Assembly (NCBI GenBank): GCA_035518815.1
Contig: DATIXG010000048.1
Coordinates: 3,999-67,998, forward strand
Direction of reading: 5' to 3'
From: AG25 sp035518815
GTDB taxonomy: Bacteria; Gemmatimonadota; Gemmatimonadetes; Gemmatimonadales; GWC2-71-9
DNA: 64,000 nt
The number at the start of each line of letters is the position of its first letter. Position 1 is the stretch's first letter. The position numbers were made by a program, and so were the translations under genes. The notes below the pieces were generated by a model. That model searched no databases. It was not told the origin of the DNA and saw only the letters and a program-made list of their open reading frames with translations. Shown in pieces: positions 8,297-16,513 of the stretch.

Positions 8297-8749
8297 CTAT
8301 TTCTTCGCCGCCGTACTCTGCGGCATGTCCTTCGGATTCACGTAGGTCAGGCTGAACGGTCCCATGGCGTGCACCTGCACGACAGTCGGCCCGCGCGCGA
8401 TCGCGTAGTGATTCATCTTGGCGGGAGCGGTTACGAACCCGCCGGCCGGAAGCGCTGTGGTCTTCGCGGTATTCAAGGTGTCGCCCATGCCCACGAGGAA
8501 CGTCCCGCTGATCACCGTGATGTGCTCATCCGTCGGGTGATAGTGCGCCGGGATCCGGTACCCGTCCGGCATGTCGAGCCTGACGGTGAAAAGCGCGGTT
8601 TGGCTCGGATCACCCTGCAGCACCGCCATCTTCGCACCCGGCGGGAACACGGCGGGCGCGGGACCCCAGTTGAGCGCCGGGGCCTGGGCCGACGCCAGCG
8701 CGGGAAACAGCGCAGCGACGAGAGCGGTGAGAGCGATGTGCAAACGCAT
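8297..8749 (-). CDS. Exported single-domain cupin
   Basis: This is a 150-residue protein with a clear signal peptide (MRLHIALTALVAALFPALAS) and a cupin fold. Motif 1 appears as GYRIPAHYHPTDEHITVISG, with the His-His-Glu-type metal ligands. Motif 2 is weaker (MNHYAIARG). The ATG at 8749 has an AGGAGGT site 7 nt upstream, so the longer open frame to 8803 is not used. It lies 37 bp downstream of a methyltransferase gene on the same strand. Small periplasmic cupins bind or convert small molecules, but the substrate is not evident. Confidence 0.85.
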   Translation of the reverse strand: MRLHIALTALVAALFPALASAQAPALNWGPAPAVFPPGAKMAVLQGDPSQTALFTVRLDMPDGYRIPAHYHPTDEHITVISGTFLVGMGDTLNTAKTTALPAGGFVTAPAKMNHYAIARGPTVVQVHAMGPFSLTYVNPKDMPQSTAAKK

Positions 8750-8786
8750 GGCAGACCTCCTGAGAGAGTGACGGAACGATACGCGC

Positions 8787-9590
8787 TCAGCGCGCGACGA
8801 CATACCGGAAGATGTTCTCGATCTGATAACTGCCCTGCGTGGTGCGGAAAGGCGCGATTGCCTCTGTCACCGCGCGACGCGCCGCTTCTTCCCCCGAATG
8901 CCGCATGGCGCGTGCGGCGGGCCCCGTTGACAGCAGTCCGCGCAGGGCGGTCTCGAGATCGGCGTAGCGCCACGTGCATTCGACGTCGAATGCCTGAGTG
9001 TCGGTAAACCCGGCGTCCGCCGCCAGCCGCTCGAGCGCGCCGGGTGCGGAAAGGGCGAACGGGCCGGGTGCGCCGGGTGCGGCCGGGGGCCCGAGACGAC
9101 CCAGGGTGCGCACATAGGCAGCGGCCTCGCAGCTGTCGGGCTCGCCCCAAATCGCGATTACCACCTGCGCGCCCGGCAGGGCCACACGGCGCGCTTCGCG
9201 CAACGCGACCGCCGGATTCGCAGCGTATTGAAATGAGTTGAATCCCGTCACAACGTCGAACGACCCGTCCGCCCACGGCAGATCTTCAAGCTCCCCGACA
9301 CGGATGTCGCGATCGGGCAGCCGCTCCCGCGCGATGGCTACGACCGCCGGCGCCGCGTCGAGCCCCGTCACGATCGCCCCTCTCGCCGTGCCCAGTTGCG
9401 CAAAGCGCCCGGAGCCGCACCCCGCGTCGAGCAGGCGGGTGCCCGTACGCACGCCGACCCGTTCGAGCACCGCGAGGTAGAGCGGGAGTACTGTATCCTC
9501 CTGCACTTCGGCCCAGTCGCGTGCGCGGGCGCTCCAGAGATCTCCCTGGACGCCGGCCGTGCCGGTTGTCTGCGCCTTGACGTCGATCAT
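8787..9590 (-). CDS. Class I SAM-dependent methyltransferase
   Basis: This protein of about 267 residues has SAM-binding motif I LLDAGCGSGRFAQLG, the acidic end of strand 2 (VTGLDAAP) and motif IV FDVVTGFNSFQYAANP, typical of the Methyltransf_11/25 group. Three in-frame starts are stacked (GTG 9596, ATG 9593, ATG 9590). The GGAGG site at 9597-9601 is best spaced for the ATG at 9590. It is followed by the cupin gene. The C-terminal 90 residues resemble ubiquinone/arsenite-type methyltransferase lids, but no arsenic cysteines are present. The substrate is unknown. Confidence 0.88.
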   Translation of the reverse strand: MIDVKAQTTGTAGVQGDLWSARARDWAEVQEDTVLPLYLAVLERVGVRTGTRLLDAGCGSGRFAQLGTARGAIVTGLDAAPAVVAIARERLPDRDIRVGELEDLPWADGSFDVVTGFNSFQYAANPAVALREARRVALPGAQVVIAIWGEPDSCEAAAYVRTLGRLGPPAAPGAPGPFALSAPGALERLAADAGFTDTQAFDVECTWRYADLETALRGLLSTGPAARAMRHSGEEAARRAVTEAIAPFRTTQGSYQIENIFRYVVAR

Positions 9591-9726
9591 CATCACCTCC
9601 GGGGCTCGAGTAAGCAGCGTGTGACGGAGGGGATGCTACGAGAACTCCACTGCGGGCGCTTCGCCCGGGAGAGCCAGTACAGGGCAGGAACATGCCGTGG
9701 CCCGATCGGGCCACGGTTGCGGACCG

Positions 9727-11334
9727 TTAGAGCAGCCCTCGCTTTGCCGCGTACGCCGCGGCAGCCGCCCGCGAGGGCAGGCCGAGCTTGGTGAGGAGGT
9801 TGGCCACGTGCCGCTTGACCGTGTGATCGCTCAGGCCGAGGCGGGCGGCGATCTCCGGATTGCTCAGACCCTTGGCCACGAGCCGCAAGATTTCGACCTG
9901 GCGAGTCGTGAGCGTCTGCTTGGTCGGCGCCCCGGGCGCTCGCGCGAGCTGCTCGAGCCCCTCCTTGGCACGGGCCGCTTCGCGCTGGGCCGCGGCCTGC
10001 TGCCCCATCGCGGAGAGGGTCTCGGCCAGCGCCAGCCGGGCGCGCGCGGTCTCATACGGCGCGCCGCCCCGCTCGTAGAGCGCGGCCGCCTGTTCGAAGC
10101 GGCCGGCCGCAGCCGCGAGGTTGCCTGCGTGGCGCAGCACGAGCGCGTCCGCCAGCGCGGCAGATGCCGCGAGCGCCGTGGTCCCGATGGCCTGGGCGAT
10201 GCGCTGCAGCTCGTCGCGTGCGCTGGCGGCGCCCTCGCCGTTCCCGCGCGCCACATGCGCGCGCACGAGCAGCTCGAGCGCGCCGGCACGCGTCGTCAGC
10301 TCCGCGGTCCCGATGTGGGCGAGGAACCGCTCGAGTTCGGCGGCGGCATCTTCCGGGGCGCCTCGCTCGAGCGCGACGGCCGCGAGCCCCAGGCGTGCCA
10401 TGGGCTGCGACCCCGCCCGTTCGAACAGCGTCGCGGCCTCATCCAGCCGGCCCTGACGCAGGCGCAGCTCGCCCAGCCGGGCGAACGCCTGCACTGTCAG
10501 GGGAGGCCGCACCTGCTCGAAGTCGCGCGTCGCCATGGCGAGCTCCGCCTCCGCCTCGCTCCACTGGCCGCCCCAGATCAACACGCCCGCGTATTGCGCC
10601 CGGCACACCGCCGACAACACCCGGATGCGCCAGCGCCGCGTGAACTCGAGGACCCGGGCGCACCATTGCGCCGCGCGGTCGTAGTCGCGCACTCGCTCGC
10701 AAGCGAAGATCTCCCAGCAGCACACGACGCCGACCGTGTGCAGCTCCTTCACCTCGCCCGCGGTGGCCGCGGCGGTCGCTTCGTCGAGCATCCGTAGTCC
10801 CGCCGCCACGTCTCCGGCGCTCACGCGCGCCAGGCCTTCGAGCGCGAGCCCCGTGAACTCGAGCCCGCGATCTCCCGTGGCACGGCCGAGTGTCGCGGCC
10901 CGTTCTCCGCGTTCGCGAGCGGTGGCGGGATCGTGGCTCCGAAACAGCGCGACTTCTCCATCGCGCAGGAGCAGCCAGCCGTACTCGGCCGTCTTCTCGT
11001 GGCCCGCGAGCAGCCGGCGCGCCCGCTCGAGCCACCCGGAGGCGACCGCCGAATCGTTGCGGAAGGCGAGGTAGTCCCACACGAGCCAGAGCGCGACGCG
11101 TGCCGCGCCCCGCGCGTCGCCCTGATCGCGATAGATGCGGTAGGCGCGCTCGCGGGCGTCGAAGGTGAGAGCGGCGTCGTCGAGCCACCAGGCGGCGAGG
11201 CCGAGCTGCTCGAGCGCCTGAGGTGTTTCGCCGGCGGCGAGGCTTGCCTGGAGGTGGGTGCGCGCTTCTTCCCAGGCGCCGCGCTCGAGCGCCTGCATAC
11301 CTGCGGAGAGCCGGTCGGAAGGGGCTACTGGCAC
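9727..11334 (-). CDS. TPR-rich transcriptional regulator with LuxR HTH
   Basis: This is about 535 residues. The first 450 are alanine-rich tetratricopeptide-like helical repeats (for example ARTHLQASLAAGETPQALEQ). The C-terminal 65 residues are a LuxR helix-turn-helix (LTTRQVEILRLVAKGLSNPE, then LSDHTVKRHVANLLTKLGL). No AAA/STAND ATPase domain precedes the TPRs, so this is a shortened MalT/LAL-like architecture. The preferred start is the GTG at 11334, 11 bp after the kinase stop; a longer frame would overlap the kinase. Order and spacing imply cotranscription with the Ser/Thr kinase, so the kinase may act on this regulator. Confidence 0.82.
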   Translation of the reverse strand: MPVAPSDRLSAGMQALERGAWEEARTHLQASLAAGETPQALEQLGLAAWWLDDAALTFDARERAYRIYRDQGDARGAARVALWLVWDYLAFRNDSAVASGWLERARRLLAGHEKTAEYGWLLLRDGEVALFRSHDPATARERGERAATLGRATGDRGLEFTGLALEGLARVSAGDVAAGLRMLDEATAAATAGEVKELHTVGVVCCWEIFACERVRDYDRAAQWCARVLEFTRRWRIRVLSAVCRAQYAGVLIWGGQWSEAEAELAMATRDFEQVRPPLTVQAFARLGELRLRQGRLDEAATLFERAGSQPMARLGLAAVALERGAPEDAAAELERFLAHIGTAELTTRAGALELLVRAHVARGNGEGAASARDELQRIAQAIGTTALAASAALADALVLRHAGNLAAAAGRFEQAAALYERGGAPYETARARLALAETLSAMGQQAAAQREAARAKEGLEQLARAPGAPTKQTLTTRQVEILRLVAKGLSNPEIAARLGLSDHTVKRHVANLLTKLGLPSRAAAAAYAAKRGLL

Positions 11335-11345
11335 ATCGTTGCGGC

Positions 11346-14015
11346 CTAGCGCGCCGCCTCCCGCTCCAGCTTGACCGCATCCCGCAGGAGGGCGGCGAAC
11401 CGGGGATCGCCGCGCAGCGGGTCGCACAGCGGGTCGAGCCGCAGAGCGCCGGCGGTGCCCGAGATCATCCCCGGGCGTCCGAACTGCGCGGGGATCGTGA
11501 GGAGATAGTGGAGCTGGGCAAGCGCGCTGTCGCGTTCACCGGTGAGGACATAAATCGCTGCAAGTTGTCCCGCACCGCGCGGTCCTTCGACAGCGTCCCG
11601 GGACACGCTGTTCAGCGCGGCCGCGATCCTGCCTTCCCTTAGCGCCGTCTCTGTGTCGCCCAGCAACGCCTGGGCGAGGCCGAGGTTAGCGTGGGCGTCG
11701 GCGAGCTGGCCGAACACGTCGCGCCATCCGGTAAGGCGCCTCAAGTCCTCCTCGGCGAGGCGGCGCACCGAGTCGGCGTACGCAGCCGCGAGCTGCGTCT
11801 GTCCTGCGGCGTGCGCGTCGAGCGCGATGTACAGCAGTCGCCAGCGTCGCTGCGGCTCGGTGGCAGGCCGGCTGGTGGTCATCAGGCGCAGGGCAGTCGG
11901 GTAGTCGCGATGAGCCAGCGCAACCGCACGGTTCATCCAGCCCATCGACCACTCCCCGACGTGACCCTCCGATTCCCTCGCGAACGTCGCGAGGCGTGCC
12001 GTATCCCCCGCCCCCCACAGCGTGAAGAACATGAAGACCCGCGCGGCTTCGTAGTCGGGATTGAGAACGAGTGCACGCTCGAGCACCTGCCGGGCGGCCG
12101 CAAAGCGCCGCAGCTGCTGGTACGTACCGCCGATGTCCCAAAGCGGATTCGGGCTGCGGGGATCGAGTCCCGCCACGCGCTGCTCGGACTCGAGCGCACC
12201 ATTCCAATCGCCCTGGCGCCGCTGGATGAAACCGATAGCGGCCGCCGCCTGGATGTCGCTCGGCCGGGCCTGATGCACGGCCTGAAAGTGGCGGAGGGCG
12301 GCAGCGTATTCTCCCTTGCCGTAGTAGACGTAGTAGCCCCGCGCCATCTCGGTCTCGGGGGCGTCGGGAGCGAGTGCCTCCGCGCGGTCGAGCGCCTGAC
12401 GCGCCGGCGTGGTGTCGAACGCGAGCTGCTGGCGGATCAACCAGCTGCGCGCTTCCGCGAGACCCGCCCACGCGGGCGCGAAGCGGGGATCGAGCGCTAC
12501 CGCGCGCTCGAACGCACGCGGCGCCTCGGTATCGGGCGCGGTGCTCCCACGCTGGGCGAACAGCTCGCGTCCCCGGTGATAGTGGTCCAGCGCCTCGAGA
12601 TTCGCGGTCGGCTGCTCGGCGATCGCCGCCGCCTCAGCCGGCGTGAGCTGGATCCGCAGCGCCTCCGCCACGCTGCGCGCGATCGTGTCCTGAATGGCGA
12701 AGACGTTTTGCGCGCTGAGCTCGCGGTCGTAAATGTCCGCCCACAGCTGCCGGTCGGCCTGCGCATCGATGAGCTGCACGTTCACGTGCACGCGTGTTTC
12801 GGTGCGCTGCACCTGTCCCTCGAGCAGCGCGCGCACTCCCAGCTCGCGCCCGATCTCGCGAACCGGCTTCCGCGCCTTGCGGTATTCCTGCACCGAGCTG
12901 CGCGACGTCACCTGCAGCGCGCCGATCTTCGTGAGCTGGGTGAGGATGTCATCCTGCAAGCCGTCGGCGAGTGCCTGGGCCGCGTCGCCCCCGCCCAGCG
13001 TCTCGAACGGCAACACGGCGATCGAACGTGTAGCCTCGGCTTTGAGGCCGCCGCCGCGGGTCAGGAACAGCGCCACCGCAGCGACGGCAACGGCGGCGGC
13101 GGCTGCCGCCGCCAGCCAGCGAGGCCGCCCGCCTCGGGCAGCTGGGGCAACCACGGGTGGTGTTCCAGCGGAGGGAGTGGCCATTCCCTCGAGCGCACCC
13201 AGCACGTCGGCGGCGGACTGGGGGCGGTCCGCAGGCCGCTTCTCGAGGCAGCGCAGCACCAACGTCTCGAGCGAGGGCGGCACGGCCGGCCGGCTGCCGG
13301 TGAGCGGCGGCGGCGGCTGCGCCACATGGGCGGCGAGCAGCTGCTGCGCGCTCCCCGCGCTGAAGGGCGCGTGGCCGGTGAGGATCTCGTAGGCGACGAT
13401 CCCCAGCGCGTAGATGTCCGCGCGGTGGTCCGTGCTCGGGTCGGCCGCCGCCTGCTCGGGCGCCATGTACGCGGGGGTGCCGAGCGCCACACCGACCGAC
13501 GTCAGCGACGCGGGCCCGGTGGCCGAAGAGAGCGCCTTGGAGACGCCAAAATCGGTCACCAGCGCGTGTTTGCCAGAAAGGAGTACGTTGTCCGGCTTGA
13601 TGTCCCGATGCACCAGGCCGTGCGCGTGCGCATACGCGAGGGCGTCCGCCACGTCCACCAGGATGCGGACCCCCTCGGCGATCGGCAGCTCGCCCTGGCG
13701 CGTGAGACGGGCGCGGAGCGATTCGCCTTCGATGAACGGCATAGTATAGAAGAGGAGACCATCCGCGGCGCCCGCCGCGAGCACCGGGACGATATGCGGG
13801 TGCTGGAGCTTGGCGGCGAGCTGGATCTCGCGGCGGAACCGCTCCACGTTGAACCCGGCGCCAAGCTCGGGTGGAAGGACCTTGATCACGACCTGACGGT
13901 CGAGCGCGGTTTCCACGGCGAGGAACACCCGGCTCATGCCGCCGCCGCCGAGCTCGCGCCCGATCTGGTAGGCGCTGCCGAGCGCCGCCTGGAGACGGGC
14001 CGCGAAGTCGTTCAT
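11346..14015 (-). CDS. Membrane Ser/Thr protein kinase with extracytoplasmic TPR domain
   Basis: This is an 889-residue protein. The N-terminal Hanks-type kinase has a glycine loop (ELGGGGMSRVF), Lys45 (VVIKVL), catalytic loop HRDIKPDN (Asp137), DFG (Asp154) and APE. A proline/alanine linker leads to one membrane helix near 303-322. The outer part opens with a TolB/FlgO-like segment (SIAVLPFETLGGG, then ADGLQDDILTQLTKIGALQV), followed by TPR repeats to the end. This kinase-TM-TPR layout is abundant in Gemmatimonadota and Acidobacteriota. It precedes the LuxR-TPR regulator by 11 bp. All catalytic residues are present, so an active kinase is expected. Confidence 0.93.
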   Translation of the reverse strand: MNDFAARLQAALGSAYQIGRELGGGGMSRVFLAVETALDRQVVIKVLPPELGAGFNVERFRREIQLAAKLQHPHIVPVLAAGAADGLLFYTMPFIEGESLRARLTRQGELPIAEGVRILVDVADALAYAHAHGLVHRDIKPDNVLLSGKHALVTDFGVSKALSSATGPASLTSVGVALGTPAYMAPEQAAADPSTDHRADIYALGIVAYEILTGHAPFSAGSAQQLLAAHVAQPPPPLTGSRPAVPPSLETLVLRCLEKRPADRPQSAADVLGALEGMATPSAGTPPVVAPAARGGRPRWLAAAAAAAVAVAAVALFLTRGGGLKAEATRSIAVLPFETLGGGDAAQALADGLQDDILTQLTKIGALQVTSRSSVQEYRKARKPVREIGRELGVRALLEGQVQRTETRVHVNVQLIDAQADRQLWADIYDRELSAQNVFAIQDTIARSVAEALRIQLTPAEAAAIAEQPTANLEALDHYHRGRELFAQRGSTAPDTEAPRAFERAVALDPRFAPAWAGLAEARSWLIRQQLAFDTTPARQALDRAEALAPDAPETEMARGYYVYYGKGEYAAALRHFQAVHQARPSDIQAAAAIGFIQRRQGDWNGALESEQRVAGLDPRSPNPLWDIGGTYQQLRRFAAARQVLERALVLNPDYEAARVFMFFTLWGAGDTARLATFARESEGHVGEWSMGWMNRAVALAHRDYPTALRLMTTSRPATEPQRRWRLLYIALDAHAAGQTQLAAAYADSVRRLAEEDLRRLTGWRDVFGQLADAHANLGLAQALLGDTETALREGRIAAALNSVSRDAVEGPRGAGQLAAIYVLTGERDSALAQLHYLLTIPAQFGRPGMISGTAGALRLDPLCDPLRGDPRFAALLRDAVKLEREAAR

Positions 14016-14111
14016 GCGCCGCTAAGATAGATGGAGAGCGGGCTGGCGGCGAGCACGGCGGGTTGACGGGTGCCACAAAAGGGACGATATGAAACGCGTG
14101 AGAGTGAGCGT

Positions 14112-14300
14112 ATGACCGATCGGCCCAAGCGCAGCGGCAACGACCGCCGCCGCTACCCGAACCGTCGGGGCGGCGTGGATCGACGCGTGGAGCAGGACCA
14201 CATGCCTGAGGAGGCCTCCGAGCGTCGTGGCACGCCCGACCGTCGCGGCAACGGCGACCGGCGCAAATGGGTGGAGCGGCGCGGCCGCAAGCCCTCCTGA
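14112..14300 (+). CDS. Small Arg-rich protein with (D/E)RR repeats
   Basis: This 62-residue, highly basic protein is built of repeated DRR/ERR-G units (GNDRRRYPNRRGGVDRRV, then SERRGTPDRRGNGDRR). The ATG at 14112 follows GAGTGAGCGT; a longer frame to 14070 exists, but its N-terminus is not repeat-like. A second, longer protein of the same kind is encoded at 61307-61609. No known domain is recognised. The repeats suggest RNA, DNA or membrane-phosphate binding, but this is a guess. It is divergent from the kinase and 6 bp upstream of a DUF1697 gene. Confidence 0.6.
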   Translation: MTDRPKRSGNDRRRYPNRRGGVDRRVEQDHMPEEASERRGTPDRRGNGDRRKWVERRGRKPS

Positions 14301-14306
14301 CGGCCG

Positions 14307-14849
14307 ATGGCGGCGTTCGCAGCCCTGCTCCGCGCCGTCAACGTCGGTGGTAGGAACCCGGTGGCGATGCCGGCCCTGCGGGACCTGCTGGAGGAGCTGG
14401 GGTTCACGGACGTGAAGTCCCTGCTCCAATCGGGAAATGTCACCTTCCGCGGTGACGGGCGCCGCGGCGCCGCTCTCGAAGCCCTGCTCGCCGGCGCGGC
14501 CGCCCGCCGCCTCGCCGTCTCCACGGAATTCTTCGTCCGCACCGCCGCCGAATGGCGTTCGCTTGTGGCGCGCAATCCGTTTCCCGCCGAGGCGGAGCGC
14601 GACCCCGGTCGTCTCCTCGTGCTGTTCCTCAAGAAGTCGCCGCGGCGCTCGGCGGTGCAGGCACTCCAGAACGCGATCACCGGTCCGGAGGTCGTGCGGG
14701 CGGCGGGAAAGCATGCCTACATCGTCTATCCGAACGGCACGGGGCGCTCGCGCCTCACCAACGCGGTCATCGAACGCCACCTCGGCAGCCCGAGCACCGG
14801 GCGCAACTGGAACACGGTCCTCAAGCTCGGCGCGCTCCTCGCGGAGTGA
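14307..14849 (+). CDS. DUF1697 family protein
   Basis: This 180-residue protein has the typical opening AALLRAVNVGGRNPVAMPAL, then VKSLLQSGNVTFR, and the C-terminal block GRSRLTNAVIERHLG with TGRNWNTVLKL. All are hallmark DUF1697 segments and the length is normal. The biochemical role is unknown. It follows the small Arg-rich gene by 6 bp, and its last 29 bp overlap the opposing deacetylase-like gene. Confidence 0.9.
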   Translation: MAAFAALLRAVNVGGRNPVAMPALRDLLEELGFTDVKSLLQSGNVTFRGDGRRGAALEALLAGAAARRLAVSTEFFVRTAAEWRSLVARNPFPAEAERDPGRLLVLFLKKSPRRSAVQALQNAITGPEVVRAAGKHAYIVYPNGTGRSRLTNAVIERHLGSPSTGRNWNTVLKLGALLAE

Positions 14850-15759
14850 CCCCCGCACGCTTCGCCGCGTCGGCTGCTGCTCGTACCGTGTTGCAATGAA
14901 TCTCCACCGTGTCATCAGTACGCACGGCGTACCCGCCCGCGAGACAGACCGCCACGCCAGCGCCAGTGGCGAGCGCGCGCTCGAACACCACTTCGTCTCG
15001 TCGCTTGAGCCCCGCAAGCGTGAGCCCGAGACCGCCGAGCTGATCGAATCGGTACGGGTCGGCGCCTGCCAGGTAGAATACCAGCTCGGGTCGGTGACGG
15101 CTGAGCAGCTCGGAAAGGTGGCGGTCGAGCAGGCGGAGGTACGCATCGTCTCCGGTCCCGTCCGCGAGCCCCACGTCGAGGTCGCTTGGCGGCTTCACGA
15201 ACGGGTAATTGTTTTCCTGGTGCATCGAGAACGTGAACACCGTGGGGTCGTCCCGGAAAATCGCCGCTGTGCCGTTGCCGTGATGCACGTCCAGATCGAT
15301 CACCGCCGCGCGCCCCGCGATCCCTTCCCGCGCGAGGACGCGAATCGCGATTGCCACATCGTTGATGAGACAGAACCCTTCACCGTGATCCGGGAACGCG
15401 TGGTGGAAGCCGCCGCCCAGGTGAACCGCGACGCCCCGCTCCATCGCGAGGCGCGCCGTGAGGGTCGACCCACCGGCGCAGAGCCACGCCGCCTCGCGCA
15501 ACGCGGGGGAAAAGGGTACCTCGAGCACCTGTTGCTCAGGGACGCTCAGGGTTCCGGTCGTGATCTTCCGCACGTAGTCGGCGTCGTGGACGAGCCCCAC
15601 CTGCTGGTCCGTCGCCGGTTGCGCCTCGATGAAATCGCCGCTCGCAACGGTACCGTCCGCGAGCAGGCGCTCGCGCACCAGGCGGTATTTCCGGGTGGGA
15701 AACACGTGTGGCCCGATGTCGACTTCGTAGGAGGGGTGCCATACGACGGGGACGGCCAC
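14821..15759 (-). CDS. Histone-deacetylase-family zinc amidohydrolase
   Basis: This 312-residue member of the HDAC/acetoin-utilisation superfamily removes acetyl or related acyl groups from amines. Zinc and active-site motifs are clear: GGGFHHAFPDHGEGFCLIND (tandem His), VIDLDVHHGNGTAAIF (Asp and His ligands) and YLAGADPY (the second Asp). The GTG at 15759 is preferred because upstream residues are low-complexity and unlike the family start (VVWHPSYEVDIGPHVFP). No acetyl-CoA synthetase gene is adjacent, so the substrate is not indicated. Confidence 0.9.
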   Translation of the reverse strand: MAVPVVWHPSYEVDIGPHVFPTRKYRLVRERLLADGTVASGDFIEAQPATDQQVGLVHDADYVRKITTGTLSVPEQQVLEVPFSPALREAAWLCAGGSTLTARLAMERGVAVHLGGGFHHAFPDHGEGFCLINDVAIAIRVLAREGIAGRAAVIDLDVHHGNGTAAIFRDDPTVFTFSMHQENNYPFVKPPSDLDVGLADGTGDDAYLRLLDRHLSELLSRHRPELVFYLAGADPYRFDQLGGLGLTLAGLKRRDEVVFERALATGAGVAVCLAGGYAVRTDDTVEIHCNTVRAAADAAKRAGVTPRGARRA

Positions 15760-15908
15760 GCCGTAGCATAAGCGAGCAAGCGGACCGGGGGCGAAACCGC
15801 GTGCGCTGGTGCGCGGTCCCGCCCCCGGATTCCCCAACAATCATGCGTGGGGGTACCTTACCTCTCGAAACGTGAAGAGATCGTGAAATCAGCGATAATG
15901 GCGGCCAC

Positions 15909-16403
15909 GTGAACGCCACCGCCTTCAGCTGTCTCTCCACTCCCGTCGGCGAGTTGACGCTCACCGCCTCGGATGCTGCGCTGACCGGGGTGTACTTCCC
16001 ATCCTCCCGTCAGGTCCCCCGGCTTCACGCAGGCGAGCAGGGTGCGGGGGGCGAGGTCCTCGCACTCGCCCGCCGCCAGCTCGAGGAATACTTCGCCGGA
16101 TCGCGCACCACCTTCGAACTCCCCCTCGCGCTGGCCGGCACTCCATTCGAGCTACGCGTGTGGGAGATGTTGCAACGCATTCCGTATGGGACGACCACGA
16201 GCTACGGCGAGCTGGCCCGGCGCCTCGACGAGCCGAGCGCCAGCCGGGCGGTCGGCACCGCGAATGCGAGGAATCCGATCCCGATCATCGTTCCCTGCCA
16301 CCGCGTGATCGGCGCGAACGGAGACCTCACCGGATATGGTGGCGGTCTGGACCGGAAGCTGTGGTTGCTCGAGCACGAGGGATGCTATCTGCCCCTGCGG
16401 TAA
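15909..16403 (+). CDS. ogt: Methylated-DNA--protein-cysteine methyltransferase
   Basis: This 164-residue suicide enzyme transfers alkyl groups from O6-alkylguanine to its own cysteine. The active site IVPCHRVIGANGDLTGYGGG is intact, and the helix-turn-helix arginine finger lies in SASRAVGTANARNP. The N-terminal ribonuclease-like domain is short, as in Ogt rather than Ada. The start is a GTG at 15909. It appears monocistronic and is followed by a strong hairpin at 16460. Confidence 0.95.
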   Translation: MNATAFSCLSTPVGELTLTASDAALTGVYFPSSRQVPRLHAGEQGAGGEVLALARRQLEEYFAGSRTTFELPLALAGTPFELRVWEMLQRIPYGTTTSYGELARRLDEPSASRAVGTANARNPIPIIVPCHRVIGANGDLTGYGGGLDRKLWLLEHEGCYLPLR

Positions 16404-16459
16404 GGGGTCTGTCGCCATGGTGGCGCCTCGCTGTCGCGATTCGGCCATACAAACAAGAG

Positions 16460-16484
16460 GGTCCCGCCGTGAAGGCGGGACCCG
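16460..16484 (-). terminator. Intrinsic terminator of the TPR gene
   Basis: GGGTCCCGCC / GGCGGGACCC form a perfect 10-bp stem with a 5-nt loop. Read on the minus strand the hairpin is followed by CTCTTGTTTG, a T-rich tail, so it mainly serves the TPR gene. It also lies 56 bp beyond the convergent ogt. Confidence 0.75.
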
Positions 16485-16513
16485 TCTCGTCTGCTCTCGC
16501 TGACCTAGGGGGT

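Noticed and set aside
11691..14030. A 779-codon plus-strand open frame
   Set aside because: Antisense shadow of the Ser/Thr kinase caused by high GC at third positions.
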